This document shows, in pieces, positions 19,545 to 28,797 of a DNA stretch of 64,000 bases. How positions within the stretch are numbered: the first letter of the stretch is position 1; each line of letters opens with the position of its first letter. A model generated the notes under the pieces. That model made no database searches, had not been told where the DNA came from, and saw nothing but the letters and a program-made list of their open reading frames with translations. A program made the position numbers and the translations under genes. The stretch covers positions 310,001 to 374,000 of the forward strand of contig JAQTYU010000002.1 of NCBI GenBank assembly GCA_028688145.1, given 5' to 3'. The DNA comes from Thiotrichaceae bacterium. Lineage in GTDB: Bacteria > Pseudomonadota > Gammaproteobacteria > Beggiatoales > Beggiatoaceae.

Positions 19545-20360
19545 TTAACGCTGCGTTAATTTCCCTTTAATAAACTGCCAAACGCTTTGCGGCGGAATCT
19601 TAACCTCTTCAAGCACATGCAGCAACATCACTGAAATGTTATCAGTGCCACCATGATCATTTGCCAAATTCACTAAATTTTGAGCAATGCGCCCCAACTC
19701 CAGTGGCGATTCATTCAACAACTGCTCGATTTCTTCATCATCCAACATGTCGTTCAAACCATCAGAACACAGCAGATATACATCATTTTCCGACACAATC
19801 TGAGTCTGAACATCAATATCGACTTCTTCCACCACCCCCAACGCACGGGTGACGATATGCCGATTGGGCGAATGTTGCGCTTGGGCGCGGGTATAAAACC
19901 CGCAGTCGATTAATTCCTGCAACACCGAATGATCCACCGTCAATTGTTGCAGCTGCTGATGACGTAGGCGATATAAACGCGAGTCGCCCACATGCGCAAT
20001 GCTCAATTCATTCCCTTTCAACACTGCCGCCACAATCGTTGTGCCCATACCGCGATATTGCGGTTCTTGCATTGCCGCATCGAGAATCGCTTGATTAGCT
20101 TTTTGAATCGCACTTTTTAACAAAGCGTTGATGACCGCGCCACTGGCGACTTGATCCTGTTTGGTATATTGCGACAAGCTCGTGCTCAATTCAGAAAGCA
20201 CGGTGTCCACCGCAATCTTGCTGGCAACTTCCCCAGCCTGATAGCCGCCCATGCCATCTGCTAATATCACAATGCCTAATTTGGAATCATGCGCCATACA
20301 ATCTTCATTGTGTTCTCGCACTTGTCCCGTGTCGGTACAACTCGTAATCTCTACGCGCAT
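19545..20360 (-). CDS. PP2C-family Ser/Thr protein phosphatase
   Basis: This is a 271-residue metal-dependent phosphatase of the Stp1/PrpC/PppA type. The metal-binding motifs are complete: REHNEDCMAHD, ILADGMGGYQAGE, IAHVGDSRLYRLR, YLLCSDGLNDML and NDHGGTDNISVMLL. It lies 6 bases after the stop codon of a Ser/Thr kinase gene, so the two are co-transcribed and this enzyme probably reverses the kinase's action and its autophosphorylation. The protein has no signal or membrane segment and acts in the cytoplasm. Length is a little above the family minimum of about 240. Confidence 0.92.
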   Translation of the reverse strand: MRVEITSCTDTGQVREHNEDCMAHDSKLGIVILADGMGGYQAGEVASKIAVDTVLSELSTSLSQYTKQDQVASGAVINALLKSAIQKANQAILDAAMQEPQYRGMGTTIVAAVLKGNELSIAHVGDSRLYRLRHQQLQQLTVDHSVLQELIDCGFYTRAQAQHSPNRHIVTRALGVVEEVDIDVQTQIVSENDVYLLCSDGLNDMLDDEEIEQLLNESPLELGRIAQNLVNLANDHGGTDNISVMLLHVLEEVKIPPQSVWQFIKGKLTQR

Positions 20361-20366
20361 GATAAT

Positions 20367-23018
20367 CTAATCGCTGGTTGAATAAGGCAATTTAAAATGA
20401 CAGCATTCTTGCAAAACTTGCATAGGGGTGTCGCCCTGTATTTTCGCACATTCGCACAAAGCTTGGGCAAATTCTGCACCTGATTGGAAACGGTTTAACG
20501 CATTTTTTTGCAAAGCCTTATCGACCACCGCTCCCATACAAATGGGTAAATCTGGGCGCACTTCGAGCACATCAAAATAAGGTTCATGGGTAATTTTAAA
20601 AATTAACGCCGCCATTGAATCCGCGCCCTGAAACGGTAATTGTCCCGTTAATAATTGGTACAAAGTCACACCCAAAGAATACAAATCCGCTCGCCCATCA
20701 ATCTGTTTGCTCGCCAGTTGTTCAGGCGACATGTACGAAGGCGAACCCAGAAAAATACCTGTTTTGGTCTTATTTGAATCAGTAATGTGTGCAATGCCAA
20801 AATCGGTGATTTTAATATCTTCAGTCGCGGGATTATACATAATATTCGCGGGCTTGATGTCGCGATGAATCACGCCTTGCTGATGCGCATAATCCAAAGC
20901 CAATGCCACTTGGTGCACGATTTTCATCACTGTGGGCACAGGCAATAAATTCTCCGTTTTGGTAAACGGCACTAAACTGCCGCCCTTGAAAAACTCCATC
21001 GAAATATAGGCTAAATCATTTTGCTCGCCCGCGTCATAAGTCGAGATAATATGAGGATGTTGCAAACGTCCTGCGGCAGTGGCTTCACGGAAAAAACGTG
21101 CAATCGCTTCCTCAAATTCAAAACCATCAAATTCTTGGGATAAAGCTAAAGTTTTGATAGCGACTAAGCGATCCAATTTTGGCTCTTTGCCTAAATACAC
21201 AATTCCCATCGCGCCGCGCCCCAATTGGCGTTCAATTTGATAACGCCCGATTGTCGGTTTTTCCCCTGTTTCGTCAGCTAACAGGCAATCACGCGGATTG
21301 AAACTTGCGGGGCGTGCATGGTTCAATCGGTCTAAACGGCGTTCTACATCACGGAAATTCATATCATTTTTTAAAATATAACGATACACCGCGCCCGCGC
21401 CGCGAGGATAACGTTTCAGTTCATAATCCAGCGCGAGATTATAAAGCAGGCTTAAAATGACAGGGTCGGGCGGGCATAAGCGAAACTTCTCAAATGCCAT
21501 ATCTAACTGCCCTTGTCCCTGCAACGCCAAACCCAATAAACGATTACTTTCAATGGCATCGGGATGCAGACGGAACGCATCTTGATAAGCAATGATGCTA
21601 TTTTTAATCCACAACGCCGCTTGTCCCACGATTAAAATCAACAGTAAAAAGCCCATTGGTACATCATAACCATTGGATAATAATATTAAATATATCCCAT
21701 AAATCACGCCCGCCAACCCACCAACCCATAGTAAAGCAGTTTGTGGGAATTTGATTTTAGGCAACAGCAAGCTTAAAAATAAGACTACCGCCAACCACGC
21801 GCCAACCTGCACCCACACGCTCCATGCGGGCTGAATAATTACTTGATTTAATAAACTATTAACGGCATGAGCGGTTAAAAAAACGCTGGGTAAATTGCCC
21901 ACGGGCGTAGGAAAAGACGTGCTAAAAGCGGGCGCAGTCACTCCAATCAACACCACTTTGTCGCGAAATTTTTCGGGGGAAATTTTGCCCGTCCATAAAT
22001 CGGCGACGCTATCGACGGTGAAAACATTGGGATTAAACGGCGGTTGAATGCTTAAATCGGGGCTGTGCGCCACTCGCAATGCGCCTGCCAAACGCACGCG
22101 TTTTTCCAAGCGCACTTCTAAATGTTCACGTTCAAAACTGCGGGCTTTGGCAGCCAATAATAAAGGCAAACTCGGTAAATACATCGTGCCGACTTTGGAG
22201 ATAAGCGGCTGGCTGAATCCTTGCACGGGGCTGGGTAAAAATCCTACGCCTGCGGCAGTTTCGCCCAAGGCGGCAATTGGGGCGAGAAAGTTCTGACTGC
22301 TTAATAAATTGGGCAAATCTTGGGTAATTTCGTCGGGGTCAAGTTTACGGGTGGCTAATTTGAAATGCGCGAGATATGCGGGTAAGGGCGTAGCGACTTG
22401 GGTTTGCACTGGCATTCCAAAAAACACATTGCCCGCTTTTTTGACACTGTAAGCAAGGCGTTGATCGCTGTCGAGTTCCATACGCACGGCATATAATTTA
22501 TCTTCTAAAGTAGTCAGGGTTTCATTAATATTTTTATGCGCTTGAATGAGTTGGGCAAAATCTGCGGTATTCACGCTGTCGGGGGCGCGGGCGCGTAATT
22601 TCCCCAGACTTTCTAACGCGCCGTGCAATTGTTCGGGCAAAGTAGCAAGCCCTTTGTCTTGTGCATAATACGCCAGCATTTCTTCAATTTGCGGCAAGGC
22701 GGGGTCGGTGTGCGGCTGGGAAAAATCTTGGGTGAAGGCAATCGCTTTGCTATAAGGCGCAAGTTTATCAATCAGTTGTGCGTACACATTGCGTGACCAC
22801 GGATAATCCCCCAGTTGTTGAATGCTGGGCGTGTCAATCGCTAATACAGCAACTTTATTAGTTTGCAGGGCGGGCGTGGGCAAGCTGCGTAAACTGAGTT
22901 GATATAGAATTTGATCTATGCCTTGTAGTCCATTCAAAGCAAATAACAACGCGAATAAGCTCCCAACAGCTAAGCCTATCACACGGTCTTGTTCCCAAAA
23001 TCTGTCTCGTATACGCAT
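20367..23018 (-). CDS. CHASE2-domain transmembrane Ser/Thr protein kinase
   Basis: This is an 883-residue inner-membrane kinase with an extracytoplasmic sensor. A helix near residues 12-30 leads to a large CHASE2 domain (about 35-380; VAVLAIDTPSIQQLGDYPWS at its start, FRDKVVLIGVTAPAF near its end), followed by three membrane helices (about 395-475), a tetratricopeptide-like segment (about 485-570) and a C-terminal Hanks-type kinase (about 593-865). Kinase motifs are intact: GRGAMGIVYLG, VAIKTL, VIHRDIKPANIMY, ITDFGIAH and GSPSYMSPEQL. Here the kinase is at the C-terminus, in a membrane-bound CHASE2 layout found in proteobacteria and cyanobacteria. The PP2C gene follows in the operon. Confidence 0.93.
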   Translation of the reverse strand: MRIRDRFWEQDRVIGLAVGSLFALLFALNGLQGIDQILYQLSLRSLPTPALQTNKVAVLAIDTPSIQQLGDYPWSRNVYAQLIDKLAPYSKAIAFTQDFSQPHTDPALPQIEEMLAYYAQDKGLATLPEQLHGALESLGKLRARAPDSVNTADFAQLIQAHKNINETLTTLEDKLYAVRMELDSDQRLAYSVKKAGNVFFGMPVQTQVATPLPAYLAHFKLATRKLDPDEITQDLPNLLSSQNFLAPIAALGETAAGVGFLPSPVQGFSQPLISKVGTMYLPSLPLLLAAKARSFEREHLEVRLEKRVRLAGALRVAHSPDLSIQPPFNPNVFTVDSVADLWTGKISPEKFRDKVVLIGVTAPAFSTSFPTPVGNLPSVFLTAHAVNSLLNQVIIQPAWSVWVQVGAWLAVVLFLSLLLPKIKFPQTALLWVGGLAGVIYGIYLILLSNGYDVPMGFLLLILIVGQAALWIKNSIIAYQDAFRLHPDAIESNRLLGLALQGQGQLDMAFEKFRLCPPDPVILSLLYNLALDYELKRYPRGAGAVYRYILKNDMNFRDVERRLDRLNHARPASFNPRDCLLADETGEKPTIGRYQIERQLGRGAMGIVYLGKEPKLDRLVAIKTLALSQEFDGFEFEEAIARFFREATAAGRLQHPHIISTYDAGEQNDLAYISMEFFKGGSLVPFTKTENLLPVPTVMKIVHQVALALDYAHQQGVIHRDIKPANIMYNPATEDIKITDFGIAHITDSNKTKTGIFLGSPSYMSPEQLASKQIDGRADLYSLGVTLYQLLTGQLPFQGADSMAALIFKITHEPYFDVLEVRPDLPICMGAVVDKALQKNALNRFQSGAEFAQALCECAKIQGDTPMQVLQECCHFKLPYSTSD

Positions 23019-23494
23019 TATATTCAGCAGTTGCTCAGAAAGTTACACGGGCTTTAGCAGAATATGTGCCAAGCTGCTAGCTTGTTCATGAGGCTTAGGT
23101 TAAATTCAGTCGCCATCTCAAATAAACAATTCATTGCTCGGTGTATTATAACGATAAATCAGCGTCAACTCTGTAAATATGTACTATCGGAATAGTCTAT
23201 TAAACATATTTTGGGGTAGAATTTATTTAGGGGGATTTGGAGGCGCAGTTTTGCCTTCTCTGAAATGGCGTAACACCTAAACTATTTAAATATAAATATA
23301 TTTATTATCAGTATGGGTTATGCTGTTTACAATTAAAGCCCACGACACCCCTTGCCCCAAGAGGCGGTATTTAAAATAACCGTGGGTTACCCCCTGTTTC
23401 ACGGGGTGGGGCGCAGTTAAATTTTTAAACTTGAACTGCGTAATGTTTAGAAAAAAATGTTTACGTCGAATACGGATCAAAAAAGGAAAAGAAT
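23019..23494. other. Intergenic region with repeat fragments
   Basis: 476 bases between divergent genes. It holds fragments like the palindromic repeat (GGCGCAGTTTT near 23241; GGGGCGCAGTT at 23408-23418) and a small hairpin (ACCCC..GGGGT near 23389). Promoters for the kinase and the deaminase-like gene must lie here, but I cannot assign them. Confidence 0.4.
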
Positions 23495-25093
23495 ATGAAA
23501 AGATCAGTCATTCTTGTTGGATTATGCCTTGCTATTTTGGGTTGCCAAAACAGCAGTACACTTAAACAAGCAGATGTTACCCAGGTGGAATTGCGTGAAA
23601 TTGCCACCGCTCAGAAATTAGAGGGATTACGCGATGATCCCACGGCTTTGTATCAATTCTTGAAAACCATGCCGAAAGGCGCAGATTTACACAACCATCT
23701 CTCGGGCGCAGTCACCACCGAACGTTTGATTGAATGGGCGATTGCGGATAATTTATGCGTCGATCCTAAAACGTGGATAGCAGGCTCGTGCAAATTAAAA
23801 CCCTTGCCGATTGTCAAAGCCAAAACCGACAAAGCCTTATATCAAACGCTGTTAAGCCAATGGTCTATGGAAGGCTTTCAAGGCGGTTTGTTAGCGGCGC
23901 ATCAACATTTCTTTGATGCCTTCGGGAAATTTTCAGCGGTGCTTTCTGAAGAACGGACGGATGATGCGATTGCCGATGTGCTCTCAACGGCGGGCAAACA
24001 TCACCAAATGTATGTGGAGTTAATGCAAGGGTTTGGGGCAAGTGAAGTGGGCAATTTGGGCGAGAAATATATTCCCGCCAACGAACACTGGACGGAAGCT
24101 TATTTGTTAGAAAAGCGTAAGCAAATCATTGCTGATCCGCTGTTTCGCAGCACGCTTATCAAGAATGCGGCGCATTTAAAAACCGCGCTCGAAGGGGCAC
24201 GTAAACTGTTGAGCTGTGACAAACCCGCGCCTGAGTTAGGTTGTGAGGTTGATGTGCGTTTCTTAGTGTCGGCAAATCGCACCAAAGACAGAAGCTCGGT
24301 GTTTGCACAATGGGTTTATGGTTATGAATTAGCCCAAGCCACACCGCTGGTGGTGGGTGTCGAATTGGTCTCGCCTGAGGAATCTCCCAATTCATTGCGC
24401 TATTATGATGATGAAATGTACGCATTAGATGTCTTACATCGCTTTAATAAATCGAATGCATTACGCACGCCCGTACATATTGCCTTACATGCGGGCGAGT
24501 TAATTCCTGAAGTTCTGCCTGACACCCCTGCGGGACAAGCCCATCTGAAATATCATATTCGTCAAGCCATTGAAGTGGCTCATGCGGAACGGATTGGACA
24601 CGGAACCAATGTGTTTGAAGATGAAAAACCTCTCGACTTGTTACAAAAAATGCGTGAAAAGAATGTGATGGCAGAAATTTGCCTGACTTCTAACGCCATT
24701 TTATTGGGTAAATCGGGCAGCAATCATCCTGTGAATGCTTATCTGGAAAACAATGTGCCTGCCGCCTTGGCAACCGATGATGAAGGCATCTTCAGAAATA
24801 ATATCACGGATGAATTTGTGCGCGCAGTCACGGTGCAGCATTTGGAATATCCTGCCTTGAAGAAAATGGTTCGTAGCAGTTTAGAACATAGCTTCTTACC
24901 CGGTGCTAGCCTTTGGAAAATCGCCAACCAATTTGATCAGGTGGTGGAGGTTTGCGCTGGCGAAGTGGTAGGCAATCCAAAACCTGCGGAACGTTGTGCA
25001 CAATGGCTGAATACCAATAAACGTGCTGCGATGCAGTGGAAGTTAGAAAGCAAACTCAATACCTTTGAAAACACGGTTGTGCCACAGTCTTAA
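23495..25093 (+). CDS. Adenosine-deaminase-like lipoprotein (ADGF/CECR1-like)
   Basis: This is a 532-residue exported protein of the adenosine/AMP deaminase superfamily. A lipoprotein signal (LVGLCLAILGCQN, Cys about 17) puts it at a membrane surface. The metal-binding motifs are visible: GADLHNHLSGAV, IALHAGELIPE, RIGHGTNVFED, EICLTSNAILLG and ALATDDEGIFRN. The length and the long N-terminal half resemble secreted adenosine deaminase growth-factor types rather than the cytoplasmic enzyme of about 330 residues. It would deaminate extracellular adenosine or a related purine for salvage (inference). A good ribosome binding site (AAAGGAAAAG) precedes the start. It stands alone, with a MITE 160 bases downstream. 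Confidence 0.85.
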   Translation: MKRSVILVGLCLAILGCQNSSTLKQADVTQVELREIATAQKLEGLRDDPTALYQFLKTMPKGADLHNHLSGAVTTERLIEWAIADNLCVDPKTWIAGSCKLKPLPIVKAKTDKALYQTLLSQWSMEGFQGGLLAAHQHFFDAFGKFSAVLSEERTDDAIADVLSTAGKHHQMYVELMQGFGASEVGNLGEKYIPANEHWTEAYLLEKRKQIIADPLFRSTLIKNAAHLKTALEGARKLLSCDKPAPELGCEVDVRFLVSANRTKDRSSVFAQWVYGYELAQATPLVVGVELVSPEESPNSLRYYDDEMYALDVLHRFNKSNALRTPVHIALHAGELIPEVLPDTPAGQAHLKYHIRQAIEVAHAERIGHGTNVFEDEKPLDLLQKMREKNVMAEICLTSNAILLGKSGSNHPVNAYLENNVPAALATDDEGIFRNNITDEFVRAVTVQHLEYPALKKMVRSSLEHSFLPGASLWKIANQFDQVVEVCAGEVVGNPKPAERCAQWLNTNKRAAMQWKLESKLNTFENTVVPQS

Positions 25094-25254
25094 ATTAGTA
25101 AGCTTCTGAGCACGGCTCGCGTTTAAAATTAAAACGCACTGCGTCCCCTGTGGATAGACTTTAAGTCCAGTAACAATGCTTAAATGTCGATTTTAGCCGC
25201 TTGGAAATGCAGTGCGTTTTTCTATTTATTGATGTTGAAAATTTCCGTACTTTA

Positions 25255-25532
25255 GCCTGAGTTCGGAATAAGGAAGACTAGAAAATTTAGCAGTCGTAGG
25301 GTGGAATAGCGTAGCGTATTCCACCAAGAAAGGTGATAACTCTAGGTATGACGCAGTTAAATCGATAAGACCCTCATTGTACGGTAGAAGCCTGTAAAAT
25401 CCTCGCCGCTGGAGCGACGAGGTAGTCATTCCAACGTTGGAGCGTTGGAACGAGACAAGTATCACGCTTCATGGTGGAATACGCTACGCTATTCCACCCT
25501 ACTACAAAGATTTCTTATCCCGAACTACAGGT
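25255..25532. mobile_element. MITE with TA target duplication, copy 1
   Basis: The 278-bp element is flanked by TA on both sides (25253-25254 and 25533-25534). Its ends are inverted, GCCTGAGTTCGGAATAAG at the left against CTTATCCCGAACTACAGGT at the right, and inner blocks are also inverted (GGTGGAATAGCGTAGCGTAT against ATACGCTACGCTATTCCACC). There is no transposase. A nearly identical copy is at 51313-51581. The rest of 25094-25691 shows no gene. Confidence 0.85.
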
Positions 25533-25691
25533 TACTGTAGCCTGACATATAACTATCTGTGCTAAATATTGTGTAATATATTATTTTTTGTTATTTAAGA
25601 GTTCATCTATAATGACATTTCAATGAAAACGCAGCGCGTGTTTGCAGTTGCGAACGCTTAATAATTTTGAAATTTATAAAGGAACTTCATC

Positions 25692-26135
25692 ATGCCTAAT
25701 TCTGGTGTACATTCGATTATCCCCAAAGATGCTTGGGAACTTTTACAAAAAAATCCTAAAGCGGTGTTGATTGACGTGCGTTCCGAACTGGAATATTTAT
25801 TTGTGGGACATCCTAAAGGCGCGATTCATATTTCATGGATTGAAGCCCCTGAATGGAAAGTGAACCCCCATTTTATTGCAGAAGTGCGTAAAGTGGTGCT
25901 GGGTGGGATTATTTCTGACCATGACGACAATGAAAACTCGGTTGACAGCGCGCCTGTATTGCTGATTTGTCGCAGCGGTGCACGTTCTTTGGAAGCAGGG
26001 AAGGCATTGCGTAAAGAAGGTTTTAGTGATGTTTACAATGTGTTAGAAGGTTTTGAAGGTCCTTTGGATGCAGAACACCATCGCGGCACAATTGCTGGCT
26101 GGCGTTATCACCAATTACCTTGGGAACAGTGTTAA
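25692..26135 (+). CDS. Rhodanese-like domain protein
   Basis: This is a single-domain sulfurtransferase-like protein of 147 residues. The rhodanese fold is seen in AVLIDVRSELEYLFVGHPKG and in the active-site loop LLICRSGARSLEAGKALR, which has the catalytic Cys in CRSGAR. Proteins of this type pass sulfane sulfur or, when the loop is altered, serve as phosphatase-like or regulatory domains. There is no signal peptide, so it acts in the cytoplasm. A ribosome binding site (AAAGGA) lies 8 bases upstream. The multihaem cytochrome gene follows 103 bases later on the same strand, which suggests but does not prove a sulfur-redox link. Confidence 0.9.
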   Translation: MPNSGVHSIIPKDAWELLQKNPKAVLIDVRSELEYLFVGHPKGAIHISWIEAPEWKVNPHFIAEVRKVVLGGIISDHDDNENSVDSAPVLLICRSGARSLEAGKALRKEGFSDVYNVLEGFEGPLDAEHHRGTIAGWRYHQLPWEQC

Positions 26136-26238
26136 AACTTGGTACAGGATGCGCTGTATAAATTTATACTTTCCTCTAAACAATACCAGTTTGTTATCAT
26201 ACACTATGAAATCGTGGAGCTTGATGACATGGTGAAGT

Positions 26239-27558
26239 ATGAGCAGTGATGCACTGATTATCTGGTTATGGCAAAACGCCAAAAGGATTAGCTGGTGGAC
26301 AGGCTGGTTATTGTTGAGTTTGGTCATTATGGGTTATTTCGGCTCAGCCCTATGGACGCAGCAATCTCAAGGCGTGTTTATTCCGGGGGTTTTGAGTGCG
26401 GGACATCACCAATTTGCAGATAAATGCCAAGTCTGTCATCAAGCTTTTACCCGCGACTCACAAGCCGCTTGTGTTGGATGTCATGCCAGTGGTCTCGAAC
26501 ACGATACCCACAGTGCTGCAAAACTCAGCACCGCTTCCAATAACACCGCTCTTGATGTGAGTCGCTGCGTTAGCTGTCACACCGAGCATAAACCTGAAAT
26601 TACTCAAAAAATGGGAGTCACGCGGTCCCTTGATTTTTGCGTGGGCTGTCATCAAAAAACGCTAGAAACACGTCCCAATCACCAGAATTTAGCCGCCGAC
26701 AGTTGTACCCAATGTCATAATTATCATGATAATCGGGCATTAACTCCCCGTTTTTTAAATGCACATCACCATGATCCCAAGCTTTCCGCAGAACCGCGTT
26801 TAATCCAGCGTAATTTTAGCGATTACTATAGACAGCAAATCAAGTTCCCTCTAAAAATATTCAGTGTCATTGAGCAGGATTCACCGTCATTTGTGCATTT
26901 ATCGAGTTCATTGGCAAGTGAATGGGAAAAAAGTCGTCACGCGCAAACAGGGGTGAATTGTAAGGCTTGTCATAGCAATTCAACGGCAAGCTGGATTGAA
27001 AAACCTGACTACAAAGTCTGTCAAGATTGCCATCAAGCCGAAAAAGACAGTTATCTGAAAGGGAAACACGGCGTTGCGGCGGCGTATGAGTTGCCTGCAA
27101 GCTCCGTGATTGGGGGGGCACATTTGCCGATGCAAATGGGGGCGCAACATCGCAAATTGAATTGCAATAGTTGTCACCCAGCACACCGTTTTGAAACCAC
27201 CCATGCAGCGATTGATGGCTGTTTGAACTGTCACGCTGACACGCACAGTTTAGAGTACAAACAATCGACACATTATAAGCTGTGGGTTGAGGAACAGACC
27301 AGCAAAGGCGCGGCTGGAATTGGGGTTTCTTGTGCCAGTTGTCATTTGCCACGGCTGCAAACGCCAGAGCGCGTCGTTGTTGAACACAGCCCCAGCACGA
27401 ATCTACATCCTAATCATAAGATGCTAGAAACCGTGTGTTTAAAATGCCACGGTTTAGAATTTAGTTTGGATGCGCTGAGCAATCAGGAATTAATCAAGCA
27501 TAATTTTAATGCGGCTCCCAAAGTGCCTTGGAAAGGCTGGGCCTTGTTGCCGCCGTAA
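26239..27558 (+). CDS. Membrane-anchored 11-haem cytochrome c
   Basis: This is a 439-residue multihaem cytochrome c. One N-terminal membrane helix (about 21-41, LLSLVIMGYFGSALW) anchors it with the rest in the periplasm. I count eleven CxxCH haem sites: CQVCH, CVGCH, CVSCH, CVGCH, CTQCH, CKACH, CQDCH, CNSCH, CLNCH, CASCH and CLKCH, in two groups (five before and six after a haem-free stretch at about 165-235). The architecture fits cytochrome c3/NapC-like electron carriers that pass quinol or sulfur-derived electrons; its partner is not in the window. Additional His residues could ligate the haems. I do not recognise an exact family. Confidence 0.88.
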   Translation: MSSDALIIWLWQNAKRISWWTGWLLLSLVIMGYFGSALWTQQSQGVFIPGVLSAGHHQFADKCQVCHQAFTRDSQAACVGCHASGLEHDTHSAAKLSTASNNTALDVSRCVSCHTEHKPEITQKMGVTRSLDFCVGCHQKTLETRPNHQNLAADSCTQCHNYHDNRALTPRFLNAHHHDPKLSAEPRLIQRNFSDYYRQQIKFPLKIFSVIEQDSPSFVHLSSSLASEWEKSRHAQTGVNCKACHSNSTASWIEKPDYKVCQDCHQAEKDSYLKGKHGVAAAYELPASSVIGGAHLPMQMGAQHRKLNCNSCHPAHRFETTHAAIDGCLNCHADTHSLEYKQSTHYKLWVEEQTSKGAAGIGVSCASCHLPRLQTPERVVVEHSPSTNLHPNHKMLETVCLKCHGLEFSLDALSNQELIKHNFNAAPKVPWKGWALLPP

Positions 27559-27573
27559 TTTAAATACATTCAT

Positions 27574-27594
27574 TCCCCCTTTGTCAAAGGGGGA
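27574..27594. terminator. Bidirectional hairpin between convergent genes
   Basis: A perfect 9-bp stem (TCCCCCTTT / AAAGGGGGA) with a 3-base loop lies between the cytochrome and nitrilase stop codons. It belongs to the CCCCCTTT..AAAGGGGG hairpins seen elsewhere in the window. Confidence 0.55.
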
Positions 27595-27596
27595 TG

Positions 27597-28406
27597 CTAA
27601 GACAATTTGCGATGTTGCAACACGGGAAAGCTGTGGCGCAAGGCTCGCAAGGCTTCCATGTCTATATCGCTACAAATCACGCCTGTGCCGCGTCGCAATT
27701 GGGTGAGAATGCTGCCCCATGGGTCAACAATCATGCTGTTGCCGTGGGTTTCGCGACCGTTGACGTGGTAGCCGCCTTGATTTGAGGCAATCATAAAGCT
27801 TAAATTTTCAATTGCCCGCGCCCGCACTAAAACTTCCCAATGCGCCCGTCCTGTTAATGCGGTGAAGGCGGAGGGCAGACAAAAGATTTCTACCCCTTGT
27901 TCGACCAGTTGGCGAAACAATTCGGGAAAACGCAGGTCGTAACAAATCGCTAAGCCGAGTTTTCCGAAGGGAGTTGCGACGGTGACAAGCTGCTTGCCTG
28001 CTTCGACTGTGCCCGATTCAAAATAAGATTCGCTGGGCGTGGTGTTGACATCGAACAAGTGCATTTTGTCGTAACGCGCCATACATTGCCCATTTGGATT
28101 GAATACTAAACAGGCGGCGCGAACTTTGTCGGGGGAATCTGCGAGCAGGGGAATGGTGCCGCCGACTAGCCAGAATTTGTGTTTTAGGGCTTGTTGGGCG
28201 AGAAATTGTTGAATTTTACCTGTTCCAAATGCTTCGCGAAGGGCGACTTTATCAGTTTCGTGAATGCCCATCAGGAAGAAGTTTTCAGGAAGTACGACTA
28301 ATTCCGCGCCCATGGCGGCGGCATCTTGAAGCAGGCGCGCGGCTTCATGAAGATTTGCATTCAGGTTTGAACCTGATGCCATTTGAATGACTGCAACACG
28401 GGGCAT
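27597..28406 (-). CDS. Carbon-nitrogen hydrolase, Nit-type
   Basis: This is a 269-residue nitrilase-superfamily amidase. The catalytic triad is visible: Glu in LVVLPENFFLMG, Lys in ARYDKMHLFDV and Cys in LAICYDLRFPEL. This sequence resembles Nit1/Nit2 omega-amidase or YbeM-type deaminated-glutathione amidases, which repair side products of transamination. I chose the ATG at 28404-28406 (MPRVAVIQMASG), because the 16-residue upstream extension is hydrophobic and outside the family alignment. It converges with the cytochrome gene; a decayed transposase lies upstream. Confidence 0.88.
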   Translation of the reverse strand: MPRVAVIQMASGSNLNANLHEAARLLQDAAAMGAELVVLPENFFLMGIHETDKVALREAFGTGKIQQFLAQQALKHKFWLVGGTIPLLADSPDKVRAACLVFNPNGQCMARYDKMHLFDVNTTPSESYFESGTVEAGKQLVTVATPFGKLGLAICYDLRFPELFRQLVEQGVEIFCLPSAFTALTGRAHWEVLVRARAIENLSFMIASNQGGYHVNGRETHGNSMIVDPWGSILTQLRRGTGVICSDIDMEALRALRHSFPVLQHRKLS

Positions 28407-28447
28407 AAGAAACGCTGTGAGTAAGAGGAATATCGGGTGAAATGATA

Positions 28448-28695
28448 TTAACAAATACAGCGGATAAATCCTATAGAACCGATTTGAAGTCTTAAAAAGG
28501 GAGCGCGTTGTTTAATGATAAGCTTGATAAAACACAGTTTGAGTTTGGCATTAGCATTCTCAAGACTGCGCTCAAAGTTCTTAACCAAGGACTTACCTCT
28601 CTCCAGCTACGCATTAGAACGTTCGACTACCCAGCTTGCCTTGACGGGCGCAAAGTTTCAGCGATTACCCACTCTTCATCGTTTAGGCTACTTGA
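28448..28695 (-). pseudogene. Internally deleted IS5-type transposase remnant
   Basis: Minus-strand translation gives SSLNDEEWVIAETLRPSRQ, the N-terminal IS5-family motif, then after a frame change SWVVERSNA, a TAG where Trp is expected, LERGKSLVKNFERSLENANA and KLKLCFIKLIIK, the C-terminal WVVER..WL.R motif. The whole middle with the DDE residues is missing. It is a dead fragment that I recognise from motifs only. Confidence 0.65.
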
Positions 28696-28719
28696 ATAAG
28701 GGTTCATTTTGTTTAGCTT

Positions 28720-28737
28720 CCCCCTTTGAAAAAGGGG
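28720..28737. repeat. CCCCCTTT..AAAGGGG hairpin
   Basis: A short perfect hairpin (CCCCTTT-GAA-AAAGGGG). The same type occurs at 27574, 33862, 53825 and 60922. Confidence 0.5.
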
Positions 28738-28797
28738 ACTGAGGGGGATGATTTAAGATCGCCGCAACTGTTGGGATTTTTAAATCCCCCCTGCCCC

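Noticed and set aside
28508..28742. Two plus-strand reading frames as small proteins
   Set aside because: They are antisense to a decayed IS5-type transposase whose motifs are visible on the minus strand.
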